Origin: Burkholderiaceae bacterium
GTDB lineage: Bacteria > Pseudomonadota > Gammaproteobacteria > Burkholderiales > Burkholderiaceae_C
Direction: 5' to 3'
NCBI GenBank assembly: GCA_024235915.1
Contig: JACKLO010000014.1
Span: 123,159-187,158, forward strand
Length of the DNA: 64,000 nucleotides
The notes under the pieces were generated by a model that saw only the letters and a program-made list of their open reading frames with translations, was not told where the DNA came from and made no database searches. Each line of letters begins with the position of its first letter. Within the stretch, counting starts at the first letter, position 1. This document shows positions 24,781 through 32,539 of this stretch, piece by piece. Made by a program: the position numbers and the translations under genes.

Positions 24781-25704
24781 TCAGTCGCGCCGCGTCAGCA
24801 GCACGCGCGCGGCACCAAACGCCACCAGCAAGCCCAGCACCACGGCGCCGATGCCGGCCACCTGCAGCGGCCCGGGCACCTCGCCGAGCACCGGAATCGC
24901 GATCAGCGATGCCGCGCCGGGCACGATGGCACCGAAGAAGCCCGCCCGCCCGCTGCCCAGCAGCGCGGCCGCGCGGCTGTAGGCCAGCACCGCCACCAGG
25001 CCCGCCCCCAGGCCCTGGGCCAACACCTGCAGCGCAATCGGGCCGGCGCCGGCGCGCAGCATGCCGCCGGGGTCGGCCCAGAGCAGGTAGGGCGGCGCGA
25101 ACAAGGCCAGCGACAGCACGACCACCGCCGCAGTGAGGCGCAACGGGTCCACATGCCACCGGCGTGACAGCGCGCCGAACAGACCCCAGGAGATGCCGGC
25201 CAACATGAACAGGCCGTCGCCCAGCAGTGTCCAGGCGCCTTCCGCATGCAGCAGGCCGTCGCCGCCGATGAACAGCAGCCCCAGCGTCACGAACCCAGCG
25301 CCGATGGCGCTCTCGCGCGACCAGCGCTGGTGCGCCAGCCAGGCCGACAGCACCAGACCGCTGAGCATCTGGCAGGCGGGCGCGATCACGGCGCCATGCG
25401 CCAACGGCGCCAGCGCGAACCCGCTCATGAACAGCAGGCTGAACCCGGGGCCGGCCAGCAGCGTCAGCAGCAGGCCCCGCCGCCAGCCGATGCCGCCCAG
25501 ATCGCGCCAACCCCAGCGGAAGAAGAAGGGCGCCATGATCAGCGCGCCAGGCAGGAATCGCAGCAGGGTCAGGTCCAGCGGCGAGAACCCGGCCTTCACC
25601 GCGTATCGGGCCAGCACGGTGTAGTTGGCCCAGATGGCCGCGGCCAGCAGGCCCCAGCCGAGCCCGGCAACGAAGGCCGGGCGGGCCGGGGTGTCCGTGG
25701 TCAT
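24781..25704 (-). CDS. EamA/DMT-superfamily transporter
   Basis: The protein has 307 residues and ten membrane helices in two EamA repeats; the first begins LGWGLLAAAIWANYTVLARYAVKAGF and the second contains GDGLFMLAGISWGLFGALSRRW. Such carriers export metabolites or amino acids, and the substrate here is unknown. I start it at the ATG at 25704 (MTTDTPARPAF); the longer frame to 25818 adds a non-conserved Pro-rich stretch. It lies 120 bases downstream of the large regulator gene on the same strand and 244 bases upstream of the chemoreceptor. Confidence 0.87.
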   Translation of the reverse strand: MTTDTPARPAFVAGLGWGLLAAAIWANYTVLARYAVKAGFSPLDLTLLRFLPGALIMAPFFFRWGWRDLGGIGWRRGLLLTLLAGPGFSLLFMSGFALAPLAHGAVIAPACQMLSGLVLSAWLAHQRWSRESAIGAGFVTLGLLFIGGDGLLHAEGAWTLLGDGLFMLAGISWGLFGALSRRWHVDPLRLTAAVVVLSLALFAPPYLLWADPGGMLRAGAGPIALQVLAQGLGAGLVAVLAYSRAAALLGSGRAGFFGAIVPGAASLIAIPVLGEVPGPLQVAGIGAVVLGLLVAFGAARVLLTRRD

Positions 25705-25824
25705 GCTGCGCAGGCTATCAGCCCCGGGCCCCGGTGTCGGGCCGAAGGCCTTTGCCGTGGCCGGGCTGGCGCTGAGGTGCATGCCGAAGGGCGAGTCCGC
25801 CACCGGCAGCGGTGGCACGCCGAC

Positions 25825-28800
25825 TCAACGCGCGTCGCGGCCAGCGAACAGCGCCCGGTGGATCGGGTTGCCGTCGATGAAACGGGCGCGCGTGCTGCTG
25901 GATTCCTCGGGCAACGTTGCCTGGTCGATCCAGGCAATGGCCGCGGCACGTACGCGGGCGGCCCCCTGGTCGTCGCCGGCCTGTTTCAGCCCGGCCGACA
26001 GCGCCAGCAGCACTTCGGGCGGGTAGAGCGCCGGATGCAGGTCTGCTGCGAAAGCGTCGTCGCGATGCCAGCGCAGCGCACGATCAGCGGCGTCCGCGCT
26101 GCCGCGTGCCACGGCGATCTGCAGCGCCACCGCTGCCAGCGAGCGCGCAAGGTTCGGGGCACCGGCGTCTTCCTGCGCCGCAGCCATCCGGTCGAGCCGC
26201 GGCAACGCCTCATGCGGCGGGTCGAACGGGGCCCAGCCTCGGTAATAGTGCGGGTCGTCGCGCAGCGCCGGCTGCGCCCGGCCGATGGCGTCGAGCGCGG
26301 CCCGTTCGGCCGTGTCGTCGTGGCCGGTCCACGCGCACCAGCGCAGGCGCGCCATGAGCCCGGTCACACGGACGCTCAGCGGCGCGTCGTCGTTCAAGGG
26401 GGGCAGCAGCGCCGCGGCCTCCTCGGGGCGACCCTGCCACAGGGCCAGCGTGGCCAGCGTGTTGCGCAGGTTGCGCCGGACCGGGTCGTCCGGGCCATCC
26501 AGCAGTGGCGCAGCGGTGGCTTCGGCAAGGTCGAAGCGGCCGTGGTGTGCCGCCGAGATCGCGTAGACCCCGGCACACATCAACCGGTTGACGTGGGTCA
26601 CCCCCATGGCGGCGAAGGCATCGAGCGCCTGGCCGCCGGCGGTGAACGCCGTGGCCGCGTCGCCGATCAACAAGGCGTAGACGGCCAGGTTCGACGCTGC
26701 CACCGCCACTTCAAAGCGGTCACCGAGCCGCCGCGCCAGCGCCAATGTGCGCTGCTGGACCGCAGCGCTTTGCACCCGTTGACCGGCCGCCACCAGCACG
26801 TCGGCCAGCGTGCCCTGGGCCTGCAGCCGACGCCGCAGGTCGCCATCGCGTTCGGCCCGCTCGCAGGCGGCCTGCAGCAGGCGCACACCGGCTTCGGCGC
26901 GCCCGGTCCAGGCCAGGGTGCGGCCGCGCATCAGCGTGGCTTCGGCCAGCAGCAGGGGGTCGGCGTCTTGGCCGGCATCACCGCCGTCGCCGTCGCCGTC
27001 GCCGTCGTCATCGCACAGTGCCAGGGCCTCGGCGGCGGCCACGTCGGCGGCGTCGGGACACATCCGGGACATCTCGACCTCGGCCTGCAGAAGTAGCAGG
27101 CGTGCCCGGGGTGCCGGGTCGCCCACCTGTGCCAGGCGCGGCGCCAGCGTCGCGGCCACGGCCTCGGGGCCGTCGTGCAGCAGCCGGGTGGGCTGCGCGG
27201 CGGCCAGCACGGCCACCTGCAGGGCGGGCGCATCGGCGGCATCGGCCGCTGCCAAGGCCTTCTCGAACAGCGCCAGCGCTTCCGTGAGGCGGCCGGTGCG
27301 CACGGCGGCCATGGCCGCCTGCACCCAGGCCTCGGCGGCCTGGGCCGGAGCCTGTGCGGCCTGCCAGTGCCGGGCCCGCCGGCTGGCGTCGATGCCGGGT
27401 TGCACCGCCAAGGCCTGGGCCAGGGCCAGGTGCAGCGCCTGCCGCGCCGGCAGCGGCAGACCGGCCAGCACCGTGTCGCGCACGAGGTCGTGGGCCAGGC
27501 CGTCGTCATGCACCAGCTGGGCGTCGGACAACGCGGTCCAGTCGGCGGCGAGGTCCACCAGCGGCCGGCCCAGGATGGCCGCTGCGAGCGGCCCAGGCAG
27601 GGGTTCACCGGCCACGGCCAGCAGTTGCAGCAGCCGGTGCGGGTGCGCGCCCAGGCGGGCGATGCGCCGGTCGACCATGGCCCCCACGGCCGGCGCCGGG
27701 GCCGGCGCGGCGCCACTGGCGTCGGCCAGCACCAGGGTCTTCAGCGTCTCGAGCACGAAGAAGGGTTGGCCGCCCGTCTGGCGCAGCAGGCGGGCAGGCA
27801 GGCTGACGTCCGCGGACAGGGCCGGCGGCAGACCGAGCGTGGGCAACAGGGCCCGCAGGTCCTCCGCCTGCCAGGCCTCGAGCCGCAGTGGCTGCACGCG
27901 CAGCGAATCGCCCAGCCAGCGCGGGAGTTCGGTGTCGGCGGGCGTGCCTTCATCGGGGCGGGCCGAGAACACCTGCCGCAGAGCGTCCAGGGACGGGTTG
28001 GCAAGCTGCGCGTGCAGCAGTTCCAGCGTGGCGGCATCCGCCCAGTGCAGGTCGTCCCAGACCACGGCCTGCAGGCCCTGCGCCATGGCGGCCGTCCAGG
28101 CGTCGGTGATGGCCTGACGCAGCCGGGTTTCACGGGCGGGCGCCGCCGGCGGCGGGCCCAGCCTGGGCAGCAGCCGCGCGAGTTCCGACTGGGTGCCTGC
28201 CGGGAGCGGTGGCGAGAAGCGGGTCAAGGCTTCATCGAGGGCATGCGCGAGTGTGGCGTAGGGCTGGCCCGCGTCGCCCGGGCGAGCCCGCACGCGCAGC
28301 ACGCCAGGGCGGCCCGCGACGAAGGCCTCGAGCAGGCGCGACTTGCCCATGCCGCCGGGCGCCAGCAGGAGGCTGGCCCGGCCATCGGCCCAGGCGCCGG
28401 CCATGACGGCCAGGGCCGGCGCCCGGCCGATCAGCAGCGGTGGGCGCTGCAAGGCCGGCGGCAAGGCGTGTTGGCGAACGCTGCGCCCGGCGTCATCGCG
28501 CTCGATCTGGTCCAGCAGCGCCACCGTTTCCGCCGAGGGTCGAAGCCCCCATTCGCGGCAGACCTGCTGCTCGAAGCGCTCGAAGGCCGCCACCGCGGCC
28601 GCGCGGTCGGCGCGCCGCCAGTGCAGCCGCATCAGGCGTCGCCAGGCGTGCTCGGTGGCGGGCCAGGTGGCGACGATGCGCTCGGTGAGCACGATGGCCT
28701 CGGCAAGCGCGCCCCGCTCCTCGAGTGAGGCTGCTTGGCCCGAGAGCCCGTCGGCCTGACGGGCACCGATGGCGCTGCGCGCGGCACGCAGCCAGTCGTC

Positions 28801-29232
28801 GAAGGCCTCATAGCGGCTGAAGTCCAGACCGGCCAGCAGCACACCCTCGGTGGCCAGGGGCTGGGCGTGCAGGTCCACCCGCACGCCGGGCAGCAGGTTC
28901 AGCGTGAGCCCGGCGTCGACCAGCGCGTGGCCGCAGTCGCGGCGCAGGCGGAACAGCCGCTGGCGCAGGCTGAGGTTGGCGTTGGCCTGGCTGCTGGCCT
29001 CGGGCCACAGCCAGGCGGCGATGCGGTCGCGGGCCACGTGGCCGTCCACGGCCAGCAAGGCCAGCAGGGCGGCGTCGCGGGCGGCCAGCGGGCCCACGGC
29101 GCCGTCGTCACGCGCCCATTGGGGGGCGCCGAGCAGGCGCAGGCGGAGTGCCGGAGCGGCATCGGCCTCGGTGTCTGCAGCGGTGTCGGCGGTCGTCCCG
29201 GACATGCCGGGATGATCCCACGCAGCCTTCAT
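25825..29232 (-). CDS. Large BTAD/ATPase/TPR transcriptional regulator
   Basis: The protein has up to 1135 residues. Residues ~30-125 look like an OmpR-type winged helix (LRLRLLGAPQW...LWPEASSQANANLSLRQRLFRLRR), then a bacterial transcriptional activation domain (BTAD) to ~250. A STAND-type ATPase follows with Walker A APGGMGKSRLLE (~290) and Walker B AVVWDDLHWAD (~387). The C-terminal 500 residues are alpha-helical TPR-like repeats. Residues ~740-757 form an acidic Asp/Gly run coded by a hexanucleotide repeat. Such proteins integrate a ligand and ATP to activate transcription; targets are unknown. ATG 29205 (MSGTTADTAAD) is an alternative start. No partner gene is obvious. Confidence 0.85.
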   Translation of the reverse strand: MKAAWDHPGMSGTTADTAADTEADAAPALRLRLLGAPQWARDDGAVGPLAARDAALLALLAVDGHVARDRIAAWLWPEASSQANANLSLRQRLFRLRRDCGHALVDAGLTLNLLPGVRVDLHAQPLATEGVLLAGLDFSRYEAFDDWLRAARSAIGARQADGLSGQAASLEERGALAEAIVLTERIVATWPATEHAWRRLMRLHWRRADRAAAVAAFERFEQQVCREWGLRPSAETVALLDQIERDDAGRSVRQHALPPALQRPPLLIGRAPALAVMAGAWADGRASLLLAPGGMGKSRLLEAFVAGRPGVLRVRARPGDAGQPYATLAHALDEALTRFSPPLPAGTQSELARLLPRLGPPPAAPARETRLRQAITDAWTAAMAQGLQAVVWDDLHWADAATLELLHAQLANPSLDALRQVFSARPDEGTPADTELPRWLGDSLRVQPLRLEAWQAEDLRALLPTLGLPPALSADVSLPARLLRQTGGQPFFVLETLKTLVLADASGAAPAPAPAVGAMVDRRIARLGAHPHRLLQLLAVAGEPLPGPLAAAILGRPLVDLAADWTALSDAQLVHDDGLAHDLVRDTVLAGLPLPARQALHLALAQALAVQPGIDASRRARHWQAAQAPAQAAEAWVQAAMAAVRTGRLTEALALFEKALAAADAADAPALQVAVLAAAQPTRLLHDGPEAVAATLAPRLAQVGDPAPRARLLLLQAEVEMSRMCPDAADVAAAEALALCDDDGDGDGDGGDAGQDADPLLLAEATLMRGRTLAWTGRAEAGVRLLQAACERAERDGDLRRRLQAQGTLADVLVAAGQRVQSAAVQQRTLALARRLGDRFEVAVAASNLAVYALLIGDAATAFTAGGQALDAFAAMGVTHVNRLMCAGVYAISAAHHGRFDLAEATAAPLLDGPDDPVRRNLRNTLATLALWQGRPEEAAALLPPLNDDAPLSVRVTGLMARLRWCAWTGHDDTAERAALDAIGRAQPALRDDPHYYRGWAPFDPPHEALPRLDRMAAAQEDAGAPNLARSLAAVALQIAVARGSADAADRALRWHRDDAFAADLHPALYPPEVLLALSAGLKQAGDDQGAARVRAAAIAWIDQATLPEESSSTRARFIDGNPIHRALFAGRDAR
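26983..27006. repeat. Hexanucleotide microsatellite (GCCGTC)x4 inside the regulator gene
   Basis: Four perfect GCCGTC units in a row, encoding Asp-Gly pairs on the minus strand. Unit length is a multiple of three, so copy-number change would lengthen or shorten the acidic run without a frameshift. Confidence 0.8.
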
Positions 29233-29314
29233 CGCCTGCCGCCCGGCCTGGTTTGGGCGGGCCGGGCGAGCGTCTGCCGTTGTTCAGCCGGTGGACGCGT
29301 AGCGCGCGCGACAT

Positions 29315-29554
29315 TCAGCCGCGGGCGTCGTGACGCCGGCGCCGCCAGAGGCCGATCACGCCCAGCCCCGCCAGCAGCAGGGTGGTGGGGTCGGGTCCTG
29401 GCCCGGTGACCACGGCGTCATGGAAGGTGAAGCGGTAGCCCCGGCCGTACGCGTCGGCCAAACCGGTGCCGGCATGCGGTGAGAGCTCGGTTGTGGCCGT
29501 CCGGCGCGCGCTTCGGGTGAACGCGGGGCCAGGAAAACCCGTGCGATTGGTCAC
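29315..29554 (-). pseudogene. Remnant carrying a PEP-CTERM anchor
   Basis: The 79-codon frame ends with PDPTTLLLAGLGVIGLWRRRR, a good PEP-CTERM sorting signal (Pro-x-Pro box, hydrophobic helix, Arg cluster). The preceding ~50 residues have low complexity, no signal peptide and no known domain, so this looks like the 3' end of a PEP-CTERM gene whose front was lost. It could also be a tiny intact gene with a missed start. Confidence 0.45.
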
Positions 29555-29711
29555 ATTGCCGCATGGTGAAAACGAACCCGCGGGTTCCCCCTGAAGTTGT
29601 CAGCCTGTGTTGGGAAAGCGTCAGAAGGCGGTCAGCGCTGCTGGCCACAGTCGCGCTCCAAGGCTGCCGCAATCCGGCGGTGGCCTCACGCATCTCGCGA
29701 GGAGGCACTTC

Positions 29712-29966
29712 ATGCAACACGACAGCAGTGGCTACTGGAAGGCCACGCTGGGGCTGCTGACCAAGATCCTGGTGATCTGGTTCGTCGTCAGCTTCGGCGC
29801 CGGCATCCTGTTTGCCGAAGCCCTGAACGGCATCAAGCTCGGCGGTTACCCGCTGGGCTTCTGGTTCGCCCAACAGGGTTCCATCTACATCTTCATCGCG
29901 CTGATCTTCTGGTACGCGAAGAAGATGGGCGACATCGACCGTCAGTTCGACGTGCACGAGGATTGA
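29712..29966 (+). CDS. DUF4212 small subunit of a sodium/solute symporter
   Basis: The protein has 84 residues with two membrane helices (LLTKILVIWFVVSFGAGILFA and FWFAQQGSIYIFIALIFWYA) and the closing DIDRQFDVHED, typical of DUF4212 proteins encoded immediately before acetate-type symporters. It is probably an accessory subunit. I chose ATG 29712 behind GAGGAGG rather than the longer frame from 29607, whose extra N-terminus is not conserved. Four bases separate it from the symporter gene. Confidence 0.92.
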   Translation: MQHDSSGYWKATLGLLTKILVIWFVVSFGAGILFAEALNGIKLGGYPLGFWFAQQGSIYIFIALIFWYAKKMGDIDRQFDVHED

Positions 29967-29970
29967 CGCC

Positions 29971-31779
29971 ATGAGCCTTCAAGCAACCATCTACCTCGTC
30001 GTCGGCCTGAGCTTCGCGCTCTACATCGGCATCGCCATCTGGGCGCGTGCCGGGTCGACCAGCGAGTTCTACGCCGCCGGTGGCCAGGTCAACCCGGTCA
30101 TGAACGGCATGGCGACGGCCGCGGACTGGATGTCGGCCGCGTCCTTCATCTCCATGGCCGGCCTGATCAGCAACATGGGTTACGGCGGTGGCCTGTTCCT
30201 GATGGGCTGGACCGGCGGCTACGTGCTGCTGGCCATGCTGCTGGCCCCGTACCTGCGCAAGTTCGGCAAGTTCACGGTGCCGCAGTTCATCGGTGACCGC
30301 TTCTATTCGAAGTCGGCCTCCACCGTGGCCGTGATCTGCCTGCTGGTGGCGTCGTTGACGTACATCATCGGCCAGATGACGGGCGTGGGCGTGGCGTTCA
30401 GCCGCTTCCTGGGCGTGTCCAGCGACATGGGCATCTACATCGGCATGGGCATCGTGTTCGCCTACGCCGTGTTCGGTGGCATGAAGGGCATCACCTACAC
30501 CCAGGTGGCGCAGTACATCGTGCTGATCCTGGCCTATACGGTGCCGGCGGTCTTCATCTCGCTGCAGCTCACGGGCAACCCGCTGCCGCAGCTGGGCCTG
30601 GGCTCCAGCCTGAAGGGCACGGACGTCTCGCTGCTGATGAAGCTCGACCAGATCGTCACCGACCTGGGCTTCGGCAAGTACACGACGTCGGTTCCCGGCA
30701 GCACGCTCAACATGTTCGTCTACACGATGAGCCTGATGATCGGCACCGCCGGCCTGCCGCACGTGATCATGCGATTCTTCACGGTGCCGAAGGTCAAGGA
30801 CGCGCGTTCGTCCGCTGGCTGGGCGCTGGTCTTCATCGCCATCCTGTACACGACCGCTCCGGCCGTGGCCGCGATGGCCAAGACCAACCTGATCCGCACC
30901 ATCACGCCGGGCGTGGTGATGCAGAACCAGAGCCCGTACGAAGCCGACGCGCAGATCAAGTACGAAGAGCGTCCGGACTGGATGAAGCGCTGGGAGGCCA
31001 CCGGCCTGCTGAAGTTCGCCGACAAGAACGGTGACGGCCGCATCCAGTACTACAACGACAAGACCGCCAACCCCGAGGTCAAGGCCAAGATCGAGGCCGC
31101 GGGCTGGAAGGGCAACGAGCTGACGGTGAACGCCGACATCATCGTGCTGGCCAACCCCGAGATCGCGCTGCTGCCCGACTGGGTGATCGCGCTGGTCGCG
31201 GCGGGTGGTCTGGCGGCGGCGCTGTCGACGGCCGCAGGCCTGCTGATGGCGATCTCCTCGGCCGTCTCGCACGACCTGATCAAGAACGTCTTCGTGCCGG
31301 ACATCTCCGAGAAGAACGAGCTGCTGGCCGGCAAGATCTCGATGGCTATCGCGATCGTGGTGGCGGGCTGGCTCGGCCTGAACCCGCCGGGTTTCGCGGC
31401 CGGTACCGTGGCGCTGGCCTTCGGTATCGCGGCGTCCTCGCTGTTCCCGGCGATCATGATGGGCATCTTCAGCAAGAAGATGAACAAGGAAGGTGCCATC
31501 GCCGGCATGCTGGCGGGCCTGGCGATCACGCTGTTCTACGTGTTCGCACACAAGGGCATCTTCTTCATCAAGGGTACCGAGTACCTGGACGTGATCGGTG
31601 GCGCCAACCCGTTCTTCGGCATCACGCCGGAAGCCTTCGGTGCCATCGGTGCGGTGGTGAACTTCGTCGTCGCCTTCGCGGTGGACAAGGTCACGGCCGC
31701 CCCGCCGCAGCACATCCAGCAGATGGTCGAGGCCGTGCGCATCCCGCGCGGTTCCAAGGCCGTCGACGGCGCGCACTGA
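29971..31779 (+). CDS. Sodium:solute symporter, acetate permease (ActP)-like
   Basis: The protein has 602 residues and about 13-14 membrane helices of the SSS family. The start SLQATIYLVVGLSFALYIGIA and the region AADWMSAASFISMAGLI are typical of the subfamily that pairs with DUF4212 proteins, thought to carry acetate or other short monocarboxylates. Between two helices, residues ~330-390 form a soluble loop that contains an EF-hand-like DKNGDGRIQYYN at residues 351-362, unusual for this family by my recollection. An intrinsic terminator follows, then a kinase of the CrbS type, consistent with acetate control. Confidence 0.9.
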   Translation: MSLQATIYLVVGLSFALYIGIAIWARAGSTSEFYAAGGQVNPVMNGMATAADWMSAASFISMAGLISNMGYGGGLFLMGWTGGYVLLAMLLAPYLRKFGKFTVPQFIGDRFYSKSASTVAVICLLVASLTYIIGQMTGVGVAFSRFLGVSSDMGIYIGMGIVFAYAVFGGMKGITYTQVAQYIVLILAYTVPAVFISLQLTGNPLPQLGLGSSLKGTDVSLLMKLDQIVTDLGFGKYTTSVPGSTLNMFVYTMSLMIGTAGLPHVIMRFFTVPKVKDARSSAGWALVFIAILYTTAPAVAAMAKTNLIRTITPGVVMQNQSPYEADAQIKYEERPDWMKRWEATGLLKFADKNGDGRIQYYNDKTANPEVKAKIEAAGWKGNELTVNADIIVLANPEIALLPDWVIALVAAGGLAAALSTAAGLLMAISSAVSHDLIKNVFVPDISEKNELLAGKISMAIAIVVAGWLGLNPPGFAAGTVALAFGIAASSLFPAIMMGIFSKKMNKEGAIAGMLAGLAITLFYVFAHKGIFFIKGTEYLDVIGGANPFFGITPEAFGAIGAVVNFVVAFAVDKVTAAPPQHIQQMVEAVRIPRGSKAVDGAH

Positions 31780-31822
31780 CGCGTGTGTCCCAGCCCGGGC
31801 TGGCCCCGGGCTTGTGTTCCCG

Positions 31823-31862
31823 GGGCCCTGCCTGCACCATGCGGGCAGGGCCCTTCTCTTTG
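31823..31862 (+). terminator. Intrinsic terminator after the symporter
   Basis: A 10-bp stem GGGCCCTGCC / GGCAGGGCCC with an 11-base loop, followed by TTCTCTTTG, lies 44 bases after the symporter stop. Confidence 0.8.
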
Positions 31863-31903
31863 CAGGGCGGCAGGCTCGGCCGCTCTCCACGCCGGACATC
31901 GAC

Positions 31904-32305
31904 ATGGCATTCGACATCAGCACTGCGCTGAACATCATCCTGTTCCTGGCATTGCTGCCCATCTCCTTCTTCTGGCTGCGCCGGGCCTGGCGCATCCTGT
32001 TCCGGCGCGACTTCTCCGAAGTGGCGCTCAAGCACGGCGAAGCGCCGCCCAACGCTGAACGGTTCGCGCCCTGGGTGGGCCTGCTGAACCTGGTGGCCGG
32101 CGGCATCACGGCCACCGTGATCGTGCTCGTGGTGGCGGTGCAGCTGCCCTTCGACACCTGGACGGCCATTGCCGGCTCCACGCTGTGGTGCAAGTTCATG
32201 CTGGACTTCGGCATCAGCCGCCACGCCCATGGCCAGGCCAAGCGCGACGCGCTGCGCGCCGCGCGTGAAGCGCAGGCAGCGCAGGCCGGCAGCACGAGGC
32301 CGTAA
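31904..32305 (+). CDS. Two-helix membrane protein of unknown function
   Basis: The protein has 133 residues with helices near residues 8-26 and 58-80, a charged cytoplasmic tail (RHAHGQAKRDALRAAREAQAAQ), and no known domain that I can name. The ATG at 31904 was chosen because the first helix begins at once. It lies just after the symporter terminator and 5 bases before the next small gene, so it belongs with the downstream sensor operon rather than the symporter. Confidence 0.75.
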   Translation: MAFDISTALNIILFLALLPISFFWLRRAWRILFRRDFSEVALKHGEAPPNAERFAPWVGLLNLVAGGITATVIVLVVAVQLPFDTWTAIAGSTLWCKFMLDFGISRHAHGQAKRDALRAAREAQAAQAGSTRP

Positions 32306-32310
32306 CCGCC

Positions 32311-32505
32311 ATGCGCGCGCGCCTGGCCCGCCAGCGCCTGCTGGCGCTGTTTGCCGCCGGGCTGCTGCTGCTGAACTTTCCGCTGCTGGCGCTGTGGGAT
32401 CGTGAACTGACGGTGGCGGGCTTGCCGCTGTTCCCGCTGGCGCTGTTCACGATCTGGGGCGTCCTGATCGCCGCATTGGCATGGCTGGGCAGGGCGGCCG
32501 ATTGA
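32311..32505 (+). CDS. Small two-helix membrane protein
   Basis: The protein has 64 residues: basic N-terminus, helix LLALFAAGLLLLNFPLLALW, short loop, helix FPLALFTIWGVLIAALAWLG. It resembles the small membrane proteins that often sit beside CbrA/CrbS-like symporter kinases. It starts 5 bases after the previous stop and ends 34 bases before the kinase start. Confidence 0.75.
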   Translation: MRARLARQRLLALFAAGLLLLNFPLLALWDRELTVAGLPLFPLALFTIWGVLIAALAWLGRAAD

Positions 32506-32539
32506 CGGCAGTGTCGGCGTCGTCCACGGTGATGGCGCC

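Noticed and set aside
29641..29656. TGGCCACAGTCGCGCT as a sigma54 promoter for the DUF4212/symporter operon
   Set aside because: The GG/GC spacing is right but the -12 element CGCGC lacks TT and the -24 is poor; in a GC-rich window this is expected by chance.
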